Source of the DNA: Microglena sp. YARC
Lineage: Eukaryota > Chlorophyta > Chlorophyceae > Chlamydomonadales > Chlamydomonadaceae
NCBI GenBank assembly: GCA_022414725.1
Contig: CM039464.1
Span: forward strand, 28,492,917 to 28,556,916
DNA length: 64,000 nt
Reading direction: 5' to 3'
The position numbers and the translations under genes were made by a program. This document shows, piece by piece, positions 1 through 11,449 of the stretch. How positions within the stretch are numbered: position 1 is the first letter of the stretch; every line of letters begins with the position of its first letter. The notes beneath the pieces were generated by a model that made no database searches, was not told the DNA's origin, and worked only from the letters and a program-made list of their open reading frames with translations.

Positions 1-650
1 ATAGATAGGGTACACAGAGGCATGCACAATATATAATAATCAAGTTCTAGGAAGGCCTTGTGGGTGGAGGGGGCAAGACAGTTTTCTTCCGGTGCGACGC
101 ATCACAAATTGAGTGACTCGGTGCAACCCATTGGGCGCTGCCCCCCGTGCAGAGCCCCGGGGGAAGTGTAGAGCCTGGGGGGGGTCGGGTATTTGGGGGG
201 GGGGGGGGAAGGGGCATTGTCTGACTACTTTAGCTGGGACCCATTGTACCCTTAGCAGCAACAGAATGGCTATGTGTCCCACAAAAAAACAATTAGTGGT
301 GGGGCAAGACAGTTTTCAGGTTGTAGGGGTAGACAGCTAAAAAATCACCACGTACAGCTGCCAATCGGTATTAGAGACACACTTTGACTGCATCATTATA
401 ACTAGTTCCATCCCTCGATCTGATCTGCTTCATGCATACAAAGCCATGACAGTGACTATAGCCCTAATGCAAGCCAAGCCAACTTACAACCCACTAAATA
501 CCTGTCTTTGACTATTGCCCTAATGTAAGCTAACTGACAACCCACTACATACCTGTCTTTGAATTTAGTCCTAATGCAAGCCAAGCCAACTCACAACAAA
601 TTTATTCACACCCATTCATTGAGTGTTTGTCAGCCCATCCTGATTATTTT
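1..650. other. No gene recognised; short dispersed repeats and a G run
   Basis: No coding region could be supported here. There is a G run near 195-208. A degenerate direct repeat around 'CTAATGCAAGCCAAGCCAACT' occurs near 473, 530 and 573. Short reading frames on both strands have no recognisable motif. Confidence 0.5.
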
Positions 651-657
651 TGGGTAC

Positions 658-710
<53 letters not shown>

Positions 711-885
711 GATGATGATAAGGACTGCGATGATGCTGATGATGATGCTGATGCTGATGCATGAAGTGATGCTTGATGCTGATGCTGATGATAATGGTGA
801 TGATGGTGATTGGTGATGATTGATGTGATGATGATGATGGTGATGGTGCTGCTGTGCTGGTGCTGATGCTGATGATAATGACGAT
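658..885. repeat. ATG/GAT trinucleotide microsatellite
   Basis: A run of GAT/ATG triplets opens at about 658 and degenerates into GATGCTGATGATG mixtures to about 885. Reading frames through it give only poly-His or poly-Ile/Ser, as expected of a triplet satellite and not of a gene. Confidence 0.9.
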
Positions 886-1088
886 GACATTTTTTCATTC
901 ATGCGAGTGACTGGGTGTGCTTAAAACTACTATGGACTTGTCTGCATGAAGCAGATCATATCGAGGGATTGAACTATAAATTCTGACGCAGTGCGTTATG
1001 CTGACCCATTCAATGACTGCTCATCATCGCATCCTGATAATTTGATCCTGATAAATTTTCCCCATTCAGCTTATTTAGCTTACTCCTG

Positions 1089-1380
1089 TACTGCAGCTCA
1101 CACGCTCACATACACACACTCACTTTTGTACTGCAGCTCACACACTCACATACACACACTCATTTGTATACTGCAGCTCACACACTACACATACTCACAT
1201 ACACATGCTCACATACACACACTCACTTAACTCTCGGTAACCAGATTATTGTCATTGACTGCTAGTCATCACATCCTGATAATTTGATTTCTTGCTGTAC
1301 AACGAACTGGGCAAGTCCCATCAGCTTATTTAGTTACTCCTGTACTTTAGCGCACACACTCACACACACTCACTTAACTC
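1089..1380. repeat. CA-rich minisatellite (CTGCAGCTCACACAC units)
   Basis: Three or more imperfect copies of a roughly 45-bp unit, ACTGCAGCTCACAC followed by CACATACACACACTCA, run from 1089 to 1230. A weaker copy with the 'TTATTTAGTTACTCCTGTACT' lead-in lies at 1325-1380. No coding potential is seen. Confidence 0.7.
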
Positions 1381-1611
1381 TCTCGCTTGTAAATCCTGTC
1401 CTCCTCTGCTGCTTCCTCTGGCAGTGCAGTCACTAATTTGTACTCCCCCCCCCTCCCCCCCCCTCAAGTACCTTCACATGACAGGCTGACAGGCTTGACA
1501 ATGGCAATCGACAAATGGAAATGGCAAATGGCAATGACAATGACATAACAATAACAGGCTGGCAAGTACCCTCACACACAGCCTCAACTCAACTGCTCAT
1601 TATGTCCCAAT

Positions 1612-1790
1612 CTGCAGCACACTCTTGCTAACCAATTCCCAGTCATACTAACCAACTCAACCGCTTAATCTGTCTCGATCTGCAGCACACTCTTGCAAAC
1701 CAATTCCCAGTCAAACTAACCAACTCAACCGCTTAATCTGTTTCAATCTGCAGCACACTCTTGCAAACCAATTCCCAGTCATACTAACAA
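1612..1790. repeat. 68-bp tandem repeat, about three copies
   Basis: CTGCAGCACACTCTTGC begins at 1612, 1680 and 1748. Each copy is followed by the same CAATTCCCAGTCA and CAACCGCTTAATCTGT blocks, which gives a 68-bp period. Confidence 0.85.
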
Positions 1791-1878
1791 AAAAAGTGGG
1801 TGATGGAAAAGGAATTCTGATGCACAGCCTGGGATCCACGGGAGGCTCAAGAGCACAGCAAATAATCCATGTGATGTG

Positions 1879-2024
1879 CTTGCAGGTATTTTCAAGTTGG
1901 GACAGCATTCAGCAATGAACTTCTGCTTATATAAGGATGTTGTATCTGAGTGCTCAGATACATCATCCTCAGATAAGCAGAAGTCCATTGCTGAATACCG
2001 TCCCAACTTGTTCAAAGTTCTTGC
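1879..2024. mobile_element. Foldback (long hairpin) element, copy 1
   Basis: Two arms of 58 bases, 1893-1950 and 1953-2010, are near-perfect reverse complements separated by only TG. The pairing continues less well to about 1879 and 2024, where TTGCAG and CTTGCAG-type ends face each other. The inner ends are TATCTGAG/CTCAGATA. This is the structure of a foldback element or MITE, or a hairpin-RNA precursor. No coding capacity and no clear target duplication were found. A second copy lies at 2831-2978 and a loop-deleted one at 2523-2585, each followed by the CAGCACAG satellite. Confidence 0.75.
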
Positions 2025-2522
2025 AGCATTACATAGGAAGCACAGCACAACACAACACAGGAAGCACAGCACAGCTCAGCACATTACAGCAAAGCACAAT
2101 ACAGCACAGCACAACACAACACAGGGATCACAATACAACTTAGCACAACACAGTAAGCACTGCACTGCACAGTGATCACAATACAGCATAGCACAAGAAA
2201 GTAAGCACAGCACGTCAGCACAGCACAGGAAGCACAGCACATGATCACAATACAGCACAGCACAACACAGGAAGCACAGCACCGCACAGGGATCATGATA
2301 CAACATAGCACAACACAGCACAACACGGTAAGCACAGGGAGCATAATACAGTAAGCACAGCACAACACAGCGCAGCACAATACAGCACAGCACAACACAG
2401 CGCAGCACAAAACAGCACAGCACAGGAAGCACAATACAGCACAGCACAACGCAGCGCAGCACAATACAGCACAGCACAGCAAAGGACAGCACAGGATCAC
2501 AGCACATAATTAACTGCGTATA

Positions 2523-2585
2523 TAAGCAATGAACTCCTGCTAATATAAGGATGATATATGTGTTCAAAATCCTTGCAAGCATAAC
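2523..2585. mobile_element. Foldback element remnant with hairpin deleted
   Basis: The left-arm outer part (AGCAATGAACTCCTGCT and following) is joined directly to the outer right end (TTCAAAATCCTTGCAAGCA). The palindromic centre present in the copies at 1879 and 2831 is missing. Confidence 0.6.
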
Positions 2586-2830
2586 ACAAGAAGGACAGAT
2601 CATTACAGCACAGGATAGGAAAGAACAGCACAGAACAGCAAAGTACAGAACAGGAAGGACAGCACAGCACATTACAGCACAGGACAGGAAATAACAGCAC
2701 AGGACAGCAAAGGACAGAACAGCACAGTACAGACAAGGAAGGACAGCACATTGCATAACAGGACAGCACAGGAAGCACAGCACTGGAAGCACAACACACG
2801 ATCGCAGTGAATAATTCATGTGTTATGTTT

Positions 2831-2978
2831 GCAGGGATTTTGAGCAAGTTGAGACGGCATTCAGCAATGAACTTCTGCTTATATAATGATGTTGTTTCTG
2901 AGTGCTCAGATACATCATCCTCAGATAAGCAGAATTTAATTGCTGAATGCCATCCCAACTCATTCAAAATTCTTGCAA
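2831..2978. mobile_element. Foldback (long hairpin) element, copy 2
   Basis: The arms 2845-2902 and 2905-2962 are reverse complements around a 2-base TG loop. The layout and most of the sequence match copy 1. The centre TTTCTGAG-TG-CTCAGATA is still palindromic. Mismatches are spread through both arms, so the copies diverged after duplication. Confidence 0.75.
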
Positions 2979-3608
2979 GCATAACACAGCAAGCAAAGCT
3001 CAGCACAGGACAGCTCAGGACAGGACGGGAAGCACAGCACAGCTTAGGACAAGACAGCACAGCTCAGGCCAGGAAGCACAGCACTGCACAGCTCAGGACA
3101 GGACAGCGCAGCTCAGGACAGGACAGCACAGGAAGCCCAGCACAGCACAGCTCAGCTCAGGACAGGACAGCACAGGAAGCACAGCACAGCAAAGCACAGC
3201 TCAGATCAGGACAGGACAGCACAGCTCAGGACAGCACAGGAAGCACAGCACAGCACAGATCAGATCAGATCAGGACAGCACAGGAAGCACAGCTCAGGAC
3301 AGGACAGGAAGTACTACACAGCTCAGGGCAGGACAGCACAGCACAGGAAGCACAGCATAGCACAGCACATGACAGGACAGCACAGGAAGCACAGCACAGC
3401 ACAGCTCAGGACAGGACAGCACAGGAAGCACAGCACAGCTCATGACAAGACAGCACAGGAAGCACAGCACAGGTCAGCACAGCTCATGACAGGACAGCAC
3501 AGGAAGCACAGCACAGCAAAGCTCATGACAGGACAGTACAGGAAGCACAGCACAGCACAGGACAGCACAGCACAGGAAGCACAGCACAGCTCAGGACAGG
3601 ACAGAACA

Positions 3609-3790
3609 GTAACCCCAACCCAGCTGGCCATGCACCCTGAGCAATTTACAACATATGTATCCTTCCATAATAGTTGGAAATGGCAGTTAACAAGTACGGC
3701 AGTACACACAGAAAACCCAACCCAGCTGGCCACGCACCCTGAGCGATTCACATGCATCTGGATTCTTCCATAATAGTTGGAAATGGTTTG
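3609..3790 (-). repeat. Duplicated exon 2 end of gene C
   Basis: On the minus strand CATTTCCAACTATTATGGAAG and a following GGTGC.TGGCCAGCTGGGTTGGG block occur twice, about 115 bp apart. The first copy is in the exon frame (ISNYYG). The second abuts the satellite. This matches the exon-edge duplication seen in A and B. Confidence 0.6.
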
Positions 3791-5601
3791 ATCCGTGGCA
3801 AAGTAGCTTGTCACTCCAGACGCCCCCCCGCACAGGTTGTAGTAGTCAATGTTGTAGTAGAACCCTGAGGAGCTATCTCCAGCTAGGAGGCAGTTCAAGC
3901 CTGCTGGGCCCGTGCTTGTCCAAAAATTGTCAACAGTCTGCATACAAATAAGGGTGTTGGGAAGGTTTTAGTTGATGGAACCATTGGGGGCTGGGCTGCA
4001 ATGCCGAGGCTAGAACTCAGTAAAGATGAGGTTGTTGGAAATTTTGGTTTAAGGTGATGAAATCATTGGGGGCTAGGGCTGGGGCTGTAATAAAGAGGCT
4101 AGAACTCAGTAAAAAGTAAGTAGGTGCCGGGAGAAGCAGATTAAGGCACAGGGCAGGGTGAATTAGTGTAAGAAGTAGAGTCTGTGCCTGTTCAATTTGA
4201 AGCAAGACAGTGCAGAGTGCATCAGTGTCGAGACCCGTACTCTCACGCTCGCTTTTCCGATTTAGAACGCAGGAGGCGTGGGTGAAAGAACAGGCGGTGG
4301 GTCGTAACCCACACGCCATCTGTCGCTCGTTCTGGGTTATGGAGCCCGCGTTTCTGCGGATTTCAAATACGATTTCGACTTGGCTCAAGCTGGCGAGGCG
4401 GACAACGCAAATATCATCAACAGCAACTAAACAGCAGTCGCCATAGCCTATTTTTCTGCCTGTCCAGCCAGGCCAGTCGGAAAACGCGGGTGACGCATGC
4501 TGTACTGTCGCAATCCGCTAAAACAATGCAACCCGAGTCCCATAGTTGCCCGTCGCCAATCGGGCGCGATTCTTGTGTCTGCATTGCAATGGCACGCGCT
4601 GCGCAAAATTATGGTTCGGGCACGCGTTGGGTTGGCGCGCAAGCCGGTGGAAATTCGGCTGGGCTTGTGCTCTTGCAGCAACGGGAGACGAGGGCGACTG
4701 CACTAAATCTCACGCAGCTTCCAACGCTACATCCTATCCCGGTACTTTTACCCATGCCACCAACCCGCACCTACCCATTCACATACCCTGCCTGTCACCC
4801 AACCAGCAAGTCACCCTACGCGGCCCTTCGCCCCGTGATTTATGGTGTGCGTGAGCGTGGGGATTGGGTACCCGACAAATAGTTTATCTTAGCCTTGCTG
4901 AGGGGTATAGCGGGATGTCCCGATGATGCGGGGTGCCAGGGCGGCACGCCAGCATAAGCGCGGTGTAGTTGCTGGACATACGTCGGCGGGGTGGCGGGGG
5001 ACTACAGGGCATAGGATTGGGGTAGCGTGCCATGCCATGGGCGCGTGTGGGTGTGGCTATGAATGTTAGGCAGAGACATGGGATGGTCGGAAAACTGAAG
5101 CGCAGTGTGTGGTGTTAGGGGGGGGGGGGGGGGGGGGGGGGAGGTCCTGGCGCTGGTAGTGGAGACGTGCCCAAACGCGTCAGGGAATCAAGTTGGGATG
5201 GATGATGGACATGGGGATGAATGAGCGAATGACGAGCGCGTGCGCGTGGGCGTGCGGCTGTGACAAATAAGGGGACGGATGGGATGGTCGGACAAAGGGG
5301 CTGGGTTCCGTGTCGGTGTCGATGTGTGGGTGTGGGTGTCGTGTAGGAGGGGGCATGCGGGTGCTGCTGCAAAGAGCATGGACGACCCCATTCGCACTAG
5401 ACATCGAGCATCACTCACCGAACAATTCCAACTTGGTGTGGTGCTGCTCGTGTTAACTGCATTCTGGCAGGCAGCTGAGATGGCGTGTGAGAACGGGAGG
5501 TTGCTAAAACTTTTGAAGCTACACCAATCCGTCAAGCCTGTAGCTACTGACACAGTTGGCGTCGGGAATAGCGCTATCAACAGAGCTCCGATTAGAAGCA
5601 T
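3767..5601 (-). CDS. Gene C: secreted glycoprotein-family gene, first two exons, partial
   Basis: Minus-strand partial gene, paralogous to genes A and B. Exon 1 (5601-5419, 61 codons, phase 0) encodes a hydrophobic signal peptide starting MLLIGALLIAL, then a TDWCSF motif like AQWCTL in A and ASWCTV in B. It ends at a G|GTGAGT donor. An upstream in-frame Met at 5634 is an alternative start. Exon 2 begins at 3937 after a GCAG acceptor with TVDNFWTS. It shares spacing and the YN..CG motif with A and ends around NYYG near 3767. The intron is about 1.48 kb and holds a G run (5119-5141). Beyond exon 2 the sequence repeats its own end (3609-3780) and then becomes the CAGCACAG satellite. No later exon is visible to base 1, so the gene is either truncated or continues off the window. 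The role is inferred from the family: secreted extracellular-matrix protein. Confidence 0.6.
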
Positions 5602-6930
5602 CCCGTTTGCAGGTGTCCAGCAACCGTAGGCCATCGTGTGTGAGGGCCAGTTGCGAAAAATGCTCGGCAAACTATAATCGTCTGCTAGCTACTTCTATAC
5701 GCTCCGCGCTTCTTTGATTTCCTATTGCGGACGTTGATGCTCGAAGTAAGGAGTTGGATCAAGTTGTCTAGCGGTCTTAAGCTACAGCCACAGTGGTGTT
5801 CTAGCTAAGTGCATGGATCATCAGCGAAACGCATTGCGAAAAGACTACCCGCACTGGAGAACAAGCTGCGGACAAAAAAAGCAACTTGTCAAAACCGGAG
5901 CGTCAGTTGCTGTTGAGGAAGCTGCATTAGGAATGCCAGCAACATTCGGCAGTACGAATTTCGGGCTACTTGGTGCCCCTGACTTGGTACCGTCGATGAT
6001 GGCCCGTCCCCGGGTTTAGCGGTTTCGCCCCCCCACCCCACCCCACCCCCCACCCCATGTGCCCCCCTGGGGGCATGTGACCACACCATATTTACGAAAT
6101 CCCTAATCTCGCTCATATTTCCCCGTCTGTCAACGACAGGCCGAATGCTCGCAAATTTGGAAAGGTGAGGAGACGCGACACGTGCGCGGCCACATCCGCG
6201 TACATAGTAATACTCGAGATATTAGTTCCCCCTAGGTATGGGTTTCAGAGGTCTGCCCGGGTCTGGCTGTCGTCAACGATCGTTCGCGAAACAGAGAAGG
6301 AGGTGCTGGAGTAAGCATCGGGGGGGGGGGGGGGGGGGGGGGGGGCAGGGATACAGGGCGGGCTGGGGGCGACGGCTACGCAGGCGTGCTTATCGTGGCA
6401 CTAATTCAATACTTGAAGAGCACAAGGGACCTGCTGGTTTTTGACCCATTTCCATGGTATGGCGCCCGGTGGGACGGGGACACGACGGGACGGGACGCGG
6501 GCGGGGGGGGGGGGGGGGGGGGTCTATTAGCTAGCTTCTAGTGGCTGGCTCCCTGGACGGTTCAATTCGAAGTCTGGGGGGTGGAGAAACGCTACGTAGC
6601 CATAATAAACCTATCGACGTATCGTATCCCTAATTGTTGACGATCGCGAAGCCACTCCAGGACAAGGAGAGCAAGTGTAAGGGATCTAAGTTATCTTGGA
6701 TTCCTACAAACAAATTTGAACTGTCAGGCTGCTCGCCGTCTTCTCCTCTTCGGCTGTAACATCGACATTAAAAACAATACACGTCTAAAAATATACTTGA
6801 TCGAATCCCTTCATACAATCACGCAATCATACACAATTACACACGTGGGTTCAAGGCATAGACACACCCCTTGAGGCGAAAATCCTACTTAAAAAATCAA
6901 GTCCACATCACCACATGTGAACATCTGTGT
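5602..6930. other. Gene C upstream region and intergenic DNA with G runs
   Basis: No gene was recognised. The stretch holds the presumed upstream region of gene C, a CCCCACCCCACC run near 6029-6053, and long G runs at about 6321-6345 and 6503-6522. No convincing TATA box or other promoter motif was found. Confidence 0.4.
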
Positions 6931-6941
6931 TAGTGAGCATT

Positions 6942-7192
6942 TACACTACATTACATTACATTACATTACATTACATTACATTACATTACATTACATTACA
7001 TTACATTACATTACATTACATTACATTACATTACATTACATTACATTACATTTCATTACATTACATTACATTACATTACATTACATTACATTACAATACA
7101 TTACATTACATTACATTGCATCACCTCACATTACATCACATTACATTACATCACATTAAATCACATTACATTACGTTACATTACATTACATG
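6942..7192. repeat. ATTAC pentanucleotide satellite
   Basis: About 50 copies of ATTAC run head to tail. Near the right end they degrade to TCACATTACATCACATT variants. Frames give only a Leu-His-Tyr-Ile-Thr periodic peptide. Confidence 0.95.
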
Positions 7193-7522
7193 TTAAAGTC
7201 TACTTGCATGTATAAATCCTAGCCAAATCCTTCATGTTTTTGTTATCATATATGTATCCTACGTGTGAGCACATATATGAGCAAATCGAGAATCAGTCTC
7301 AGCCTTACGGTGCCGTATTATAAGTTTTCGTTTCACTTGCAAGTTCTTGTATTTGGTACAGGACTACAGGGGGCTCTCATTCCAATGCCAAAGCCTCAGC
7401 GTCAACTTGAACTTGAACTTGGTTACCGGGCTCCAGCCAGAAATTAATTTTCCTGTTTGCTGTCTTCGGTCAGAATCAATTTTGCCTCAAATGCTCGGAC
7501 AATACCGGTATTGAAATTGAAA
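7193..7522. other. Short non-coding spacer with AACTTG hexamer tail
   Basis: No gene was recognised. At 7402-7440 there is CTTGAACTTGAACTTGG followed by TTACCGGGCTCCAGCCAG. Related tails occur near 42430, 47800, 58590 and 59320. It is probably the 3' end of a dispersed SINE or LINE family. Confidence 0.4.
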
Positions 7523-8262
7523 TTGAAATTGTTACATCCGTGTAGAACCGTTACTCACAGGACGTGAAGTTAAGGAAACCATAGCGTAAGCCGGAGCTAG
7601 CTATAGTCACCGTAGGGCCACCTCAGTAAAAAGAATTACCACCGATGCCTGACCGGCAGGCACCGTAGCCACATCATGCCAGTGCAGCTTAATACGGGGG
7701 TTTTTCACCCCGGTTGGGAAGCACCGACACAATGCAGCTGGCAAGACAAAACCTGAGAGGGGGGACGGTCTGTGTGCTAGTCCCCGGGTATCGACCCGGG
7801 GTGTGCTTCCATAAAACGTCTGCACTGTAAAAATACTCTGAAAGCTAGTGATGGTGTGGGAGTGGACTGTGTCCGCCAGTTTGAGGGCACATGATCTCTG
7901 AAGTCCAAGAGTGGTCATAGAAGTCAAAAAAGAGGTTGGAATAGTACCAGTTGTTCCAACGGTGATAACTTCATAGTGAACGAGGGTATCCAGCCGATCT
8001 AAGGCCATTTACTAATTCAACATGCTGGGCGTGTTTAGTGATAAACTTAGTAGCATGGTTGGTATCAGAGCAGTATCCAAGCTCAAGAACCAGAGTTCTT
8101 TATCAGACATACAGATAGGAGAGTCTATGTCAGGTAGGACGGCAAGATCAGGTCTCATTCTCTTCCAGTCCGCTACAGTAATAGTGGAGGGGCGTAACCA
8201 GTCAGGGAGACGTTTGCCCAGGACCCCCCTGGGGAGGTCCTCTTCCTTGCCAGCGTCCATGA

Positions 8263-9459
8263 TCATTCTGCGGGATCCCAGGGCTCCGGTGCAAATGGCC
8301 TTGTGGATGAGTCGCGCACTGCGGCGTCATGTCTCTTGATATAGAGCCCCTTGAAAGTCCGGTGTGTGCAGCCCGCCAGGATGTGGCCCGCTCCGTCCTC
8401 ACAGGTGTGGCAAATGGGGCATAGGGAGTTCGTGGGTGGGTGAGTGCTTGTAATATAAGGGAGTTTCCAGCGGAATGCAAGTTTACGGTTCCACAGTCTA
8501 CCCCAGCGGGCTTTAAGGATGTGGAATTTAGTTTTATGTTGGATAAGGGTTGAGGTCCAAAATTTGTTACTTGCATGAGGAAGTTGGTGGGGAGTGTTAT
8601 CAGCCCAGGTGGTTGCATAAATCCCTTTAAGAGGGTGTTGGCCAAGGTGGCAGCTAGTGGGCAGGTTAGAGGTGATACCTTGTGTAAGGTTAGGTGCTAG
8701 GATGCGTGGGGGAATATCTCCCATGGGTGTGCGAGGAGGTTGAACTGCGGGCCAGTAGACATTGTGGCGGGGGATTTCCCCAGTGTTGTCAGTAAAATTG
8801 GTTGGAGGCAGGGTGCTCAGCTGCCTTGCGTGCCAGAATGTCTGCCCTGTCATTTCCAAGGATACCTGTGTGGGAACGGACTTTACAAAGAGTGGTGTGT
8901 GAGCCATGCAGGATGCGTTGAATGAGGTGTTTTTGAATTGATTGCAGAAGTTCAGTATGAATGGAACGGGTTGTTGTGGTAGAGTCATGAATCATTTTTT
9001 TAATAAGTTGAAGAGAGCAGAGGCTGTCTGTATGGAGTGTAAGGGATTTGTCGTAGTCAATGTTGAGAAGGGCTTGGTGGATGGCTACCAGTTCTACCCT
9101 GTTGTTAGTTTTGGTGGCCCCTATTCCCCCAGGGTTGATGGTGTAGCTTTGTCTGCAGCCGGGACATATACTGCAGCACCTATTTTACTAGGGTGCCCTG
9201 GTTTACCTTTTATTAGGCTACCATCTGTGTAGACCTGGAGGCCTGAGGAGGGGGTAGCTAGGTGAAGACAAGGGTGAGTTAGTGGTAAGAAGAGAGGGAG
9301 GAGGGTGTTGGTGGAGGGAGTTTGCCAAGGATTTTTGGCAAGAGATTTGAGTATCCGGGGGTAAGTAATGACAATGTCAGAGAAGGTAAGAGTGGGAGGT
9401 GGAGTGATAGTAGAGAGGCTCCCAGGATGAGGAGAGGCTTTGCATTGTAGTATGTCCAT
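8263..9459 (-). pseudogene. LINE ORF2 RNase H and C-terminal zinc motif
   Basis: The RNase H acidic set is complete across two frames: YTDGS (about 9232), NRVELVA (about 9100), HTDSL (about 9040) and SHTGILGNDRAD (about 8860). The frame changes at a G run near 9125-9130 between TDGS and RVEL. Downstream, CPICHTC...GHILAGC (about 8418-8380) resembles the post-RNase H zinc motif of LINEs. RNase H would remove the RNA strand after first-strand synthesis. Confidence 0.8.
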
Positions 9460-11449
9460 TGGTCAATAAAATCTGGAGTTTAGGAAAATAGGTATCTTGG
9501 CTGTGGGGGTTGCATATAAGGGATGAGGTGTAGTTTGTGGGTGGAGGGTGGAGTGTGAGATTTGCTGCCAAGCCAAATTTCAGAGTAGTATAAAATTCAG
9601 ACTGCGGTCTGGAGTCAATATAGTGAATCCAGGAGTGGTGGAGGAGGGTTTTGTAAGGGGCAGCAAGGTCGTCAGGGAGGAGCATCAGGTGCAGGTAGGG
9701 CTGAGAGTATTTTCAGCATGGTCAGCACTGGCTAGGGCCCACCTTAAAGCTTGGTGTGCTTGTGTCGTGGAGTTAGGAATGTCCACCAGTGAGCCCCCAG
9801 TCCAGATGGTAAGAAAGGGTCTTGGTTGGAGCCAAAGAGCTGATCAGCAGGGCTGGTAGAAGAGAAGCTGGTGAGGCTTTTGGTCGTAGCTAAGGGGGTT
9901 AGAAGTACGATGGTGAGTAATGCCCAGAGCAGCTGCTGCTTGTAGAGAAAAGGAGAAAGAGTGTTGGTAGCAGCAGGAGCAGCTCTGTATCTGGTGAAGA
10001 GGGCAGCTAAGTCAGTGTGGTATGTTCCTCCTTGGGTCAGTTGGTTCCATTTGGTAGGGTGGTGATTTTTGAAGTGGTCATAGTTTTGTTTGAGAGAGGT
10101 TAGTCTGTCGTTGGGAATGTGCCCAAGACAGTGACCAGTGGGGTTATAAAGATATGAAACGTTGGTGTGTGTGTGTGTGGATTGGTCATCCAGAGTGGTG
10201 AGGATGCCTGTTTGTATAATGTAGGCTGAGGGTGGTTGAATGTCCCAGTCTGGGTGCCTGTCGTGTGTGTGTCAATTTTCAGAAGTTTGTGAAACAAGGT
10301 TGTGGTTGTCAGCATTAAATCCTGGGGAGGTGGCCCATTGGCCTTGTTGTTCAAGGTTAGTAAGGTGGGTGTCCTTCCTAGGGTCGAGGTGCGTGGTTAA
10401 TGGGGGAGTAGTTTTAAAAGTGTGGGTTAATTGGTCGTATGCTGGTTGTCCCAAAAGTTCAACAAGGTGAGACGCATTGTGAGATTGGGGTTTCCAATGT
10501 ATGGTGGAGGTAGTGGAGGTAAGAGATTGCTGTGGTGGATGCTGTATCCCATGTGTGTGTAGGAGTTGATATGTTCGTTGTGCATGATGGTTGGGGCCCA
10601 TTGAACGTGGACAACAGTGGAAGTGACTAATTTGTCGTTGTTGTAGGAGCGCTTGCCCCGCCAGCTCGTGATGTGCAGGGCTTTGTATTGGGATCCGTAG
10701 GTAAGGTGGAGCAGGCGCGCCGGTGGTGCAGGTGCGCTGCTGTCGGGGGATGTCATGGCCTCGCGGATCCTGTCAGGTGTGAGGTGGGAGTTATTCTATA
10801 TGCACGGTAAAATTTAGAGGTGGAGGAGTGACGGATCCAGGATTTGCACAAGTAGTGGCGTGCTGCCCAGGTGGCATCACTGCTGGGGCAGCCCCATGCT
10901 TGGTGCGCGTGACTGCCTTCGGTCTGCGTGTGGCCACGCCCACCATTGGTTTCCTTCCAGGTCCCCAATGGAATCCGCCTCGTAGTCTGCGTCAGTAACA
11001 GTGGCGTGAGGTTGGTAACGCTGGGTGGGTGGGGTGGAGGGTTCAATAGAAGCAGGAGATTTAACGTTATCGGTTGTGTTCTGCGCAATTGCGTAACCGG
11101 GCGCAAGTTGTCGGTGTGAGAGGGGAAGTGGGTCAGAGTGTATTGGGGAGGCGACAGTTTGGGAGGGAGGAGAGGTGAGCGGTGAGGCGGTTCAGGACCG
11201 TTTGTGGTGTTTTTAGTAACTTTGTGTAAGGTGATAAGAGAGAGATCTGTAGTGCTGACAAGGTGAGTTCCCATGGGGGTGACCAGGTCATGGTATGAAT
11301 AGATGGCCAGGTCATGGAATGGAGTCATGAGTGATACAGGGATTGCCTGTGGAGGGAGAGGAAGAGAGTGTATGTTAAGTTTGTCAAGAAGTTCTGTGTC
11401 ATTCCAACAAATTGTTATGTCAGATTTTTTAATAATTTCCAGCTGGCGG
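9460..11449 (-). other. LINE linker between RT thumb and RNase H
   Basis: About 2 kb on the minus strand with fragmentary Pro/Thr/His-rich frames (for example 11328-10753 and 10601-10272). No motif was recognised. By position it is the connection region of LINE ORF2, broken into several frames. Confidence 0.4.

Larger units (their letters stand above)
2035..3610. repeat. CAGCACAG / GGACAG satellite
   Basis: About 1.5 kb of short imperfect units (GGAAGCACAGCACAGC, CAGGACAGGACAGCACAG) is interrupted by two foldback copies. Long reading frames on either strand (Ser/Thr/Gln-rich or Cys/Leu-rich) are by-products of the repeat. The array starts directly beyond the duplicated exon 2 end of gene C, so it may fill a gene C intron. 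Confidence 0.9.

Noticed and set aside
2076..3773. Cys/Leu-rich and Gln/Ser/Thr-rich open frames
   Set aside because: They are generated by the CAGCACAG satellite, with no non-repeat support.
6917..7196. Periodic Leu-His-Tyr-Ile-Thr peptides
   Set aside because: They are direct translations of the ATTAC satellite.
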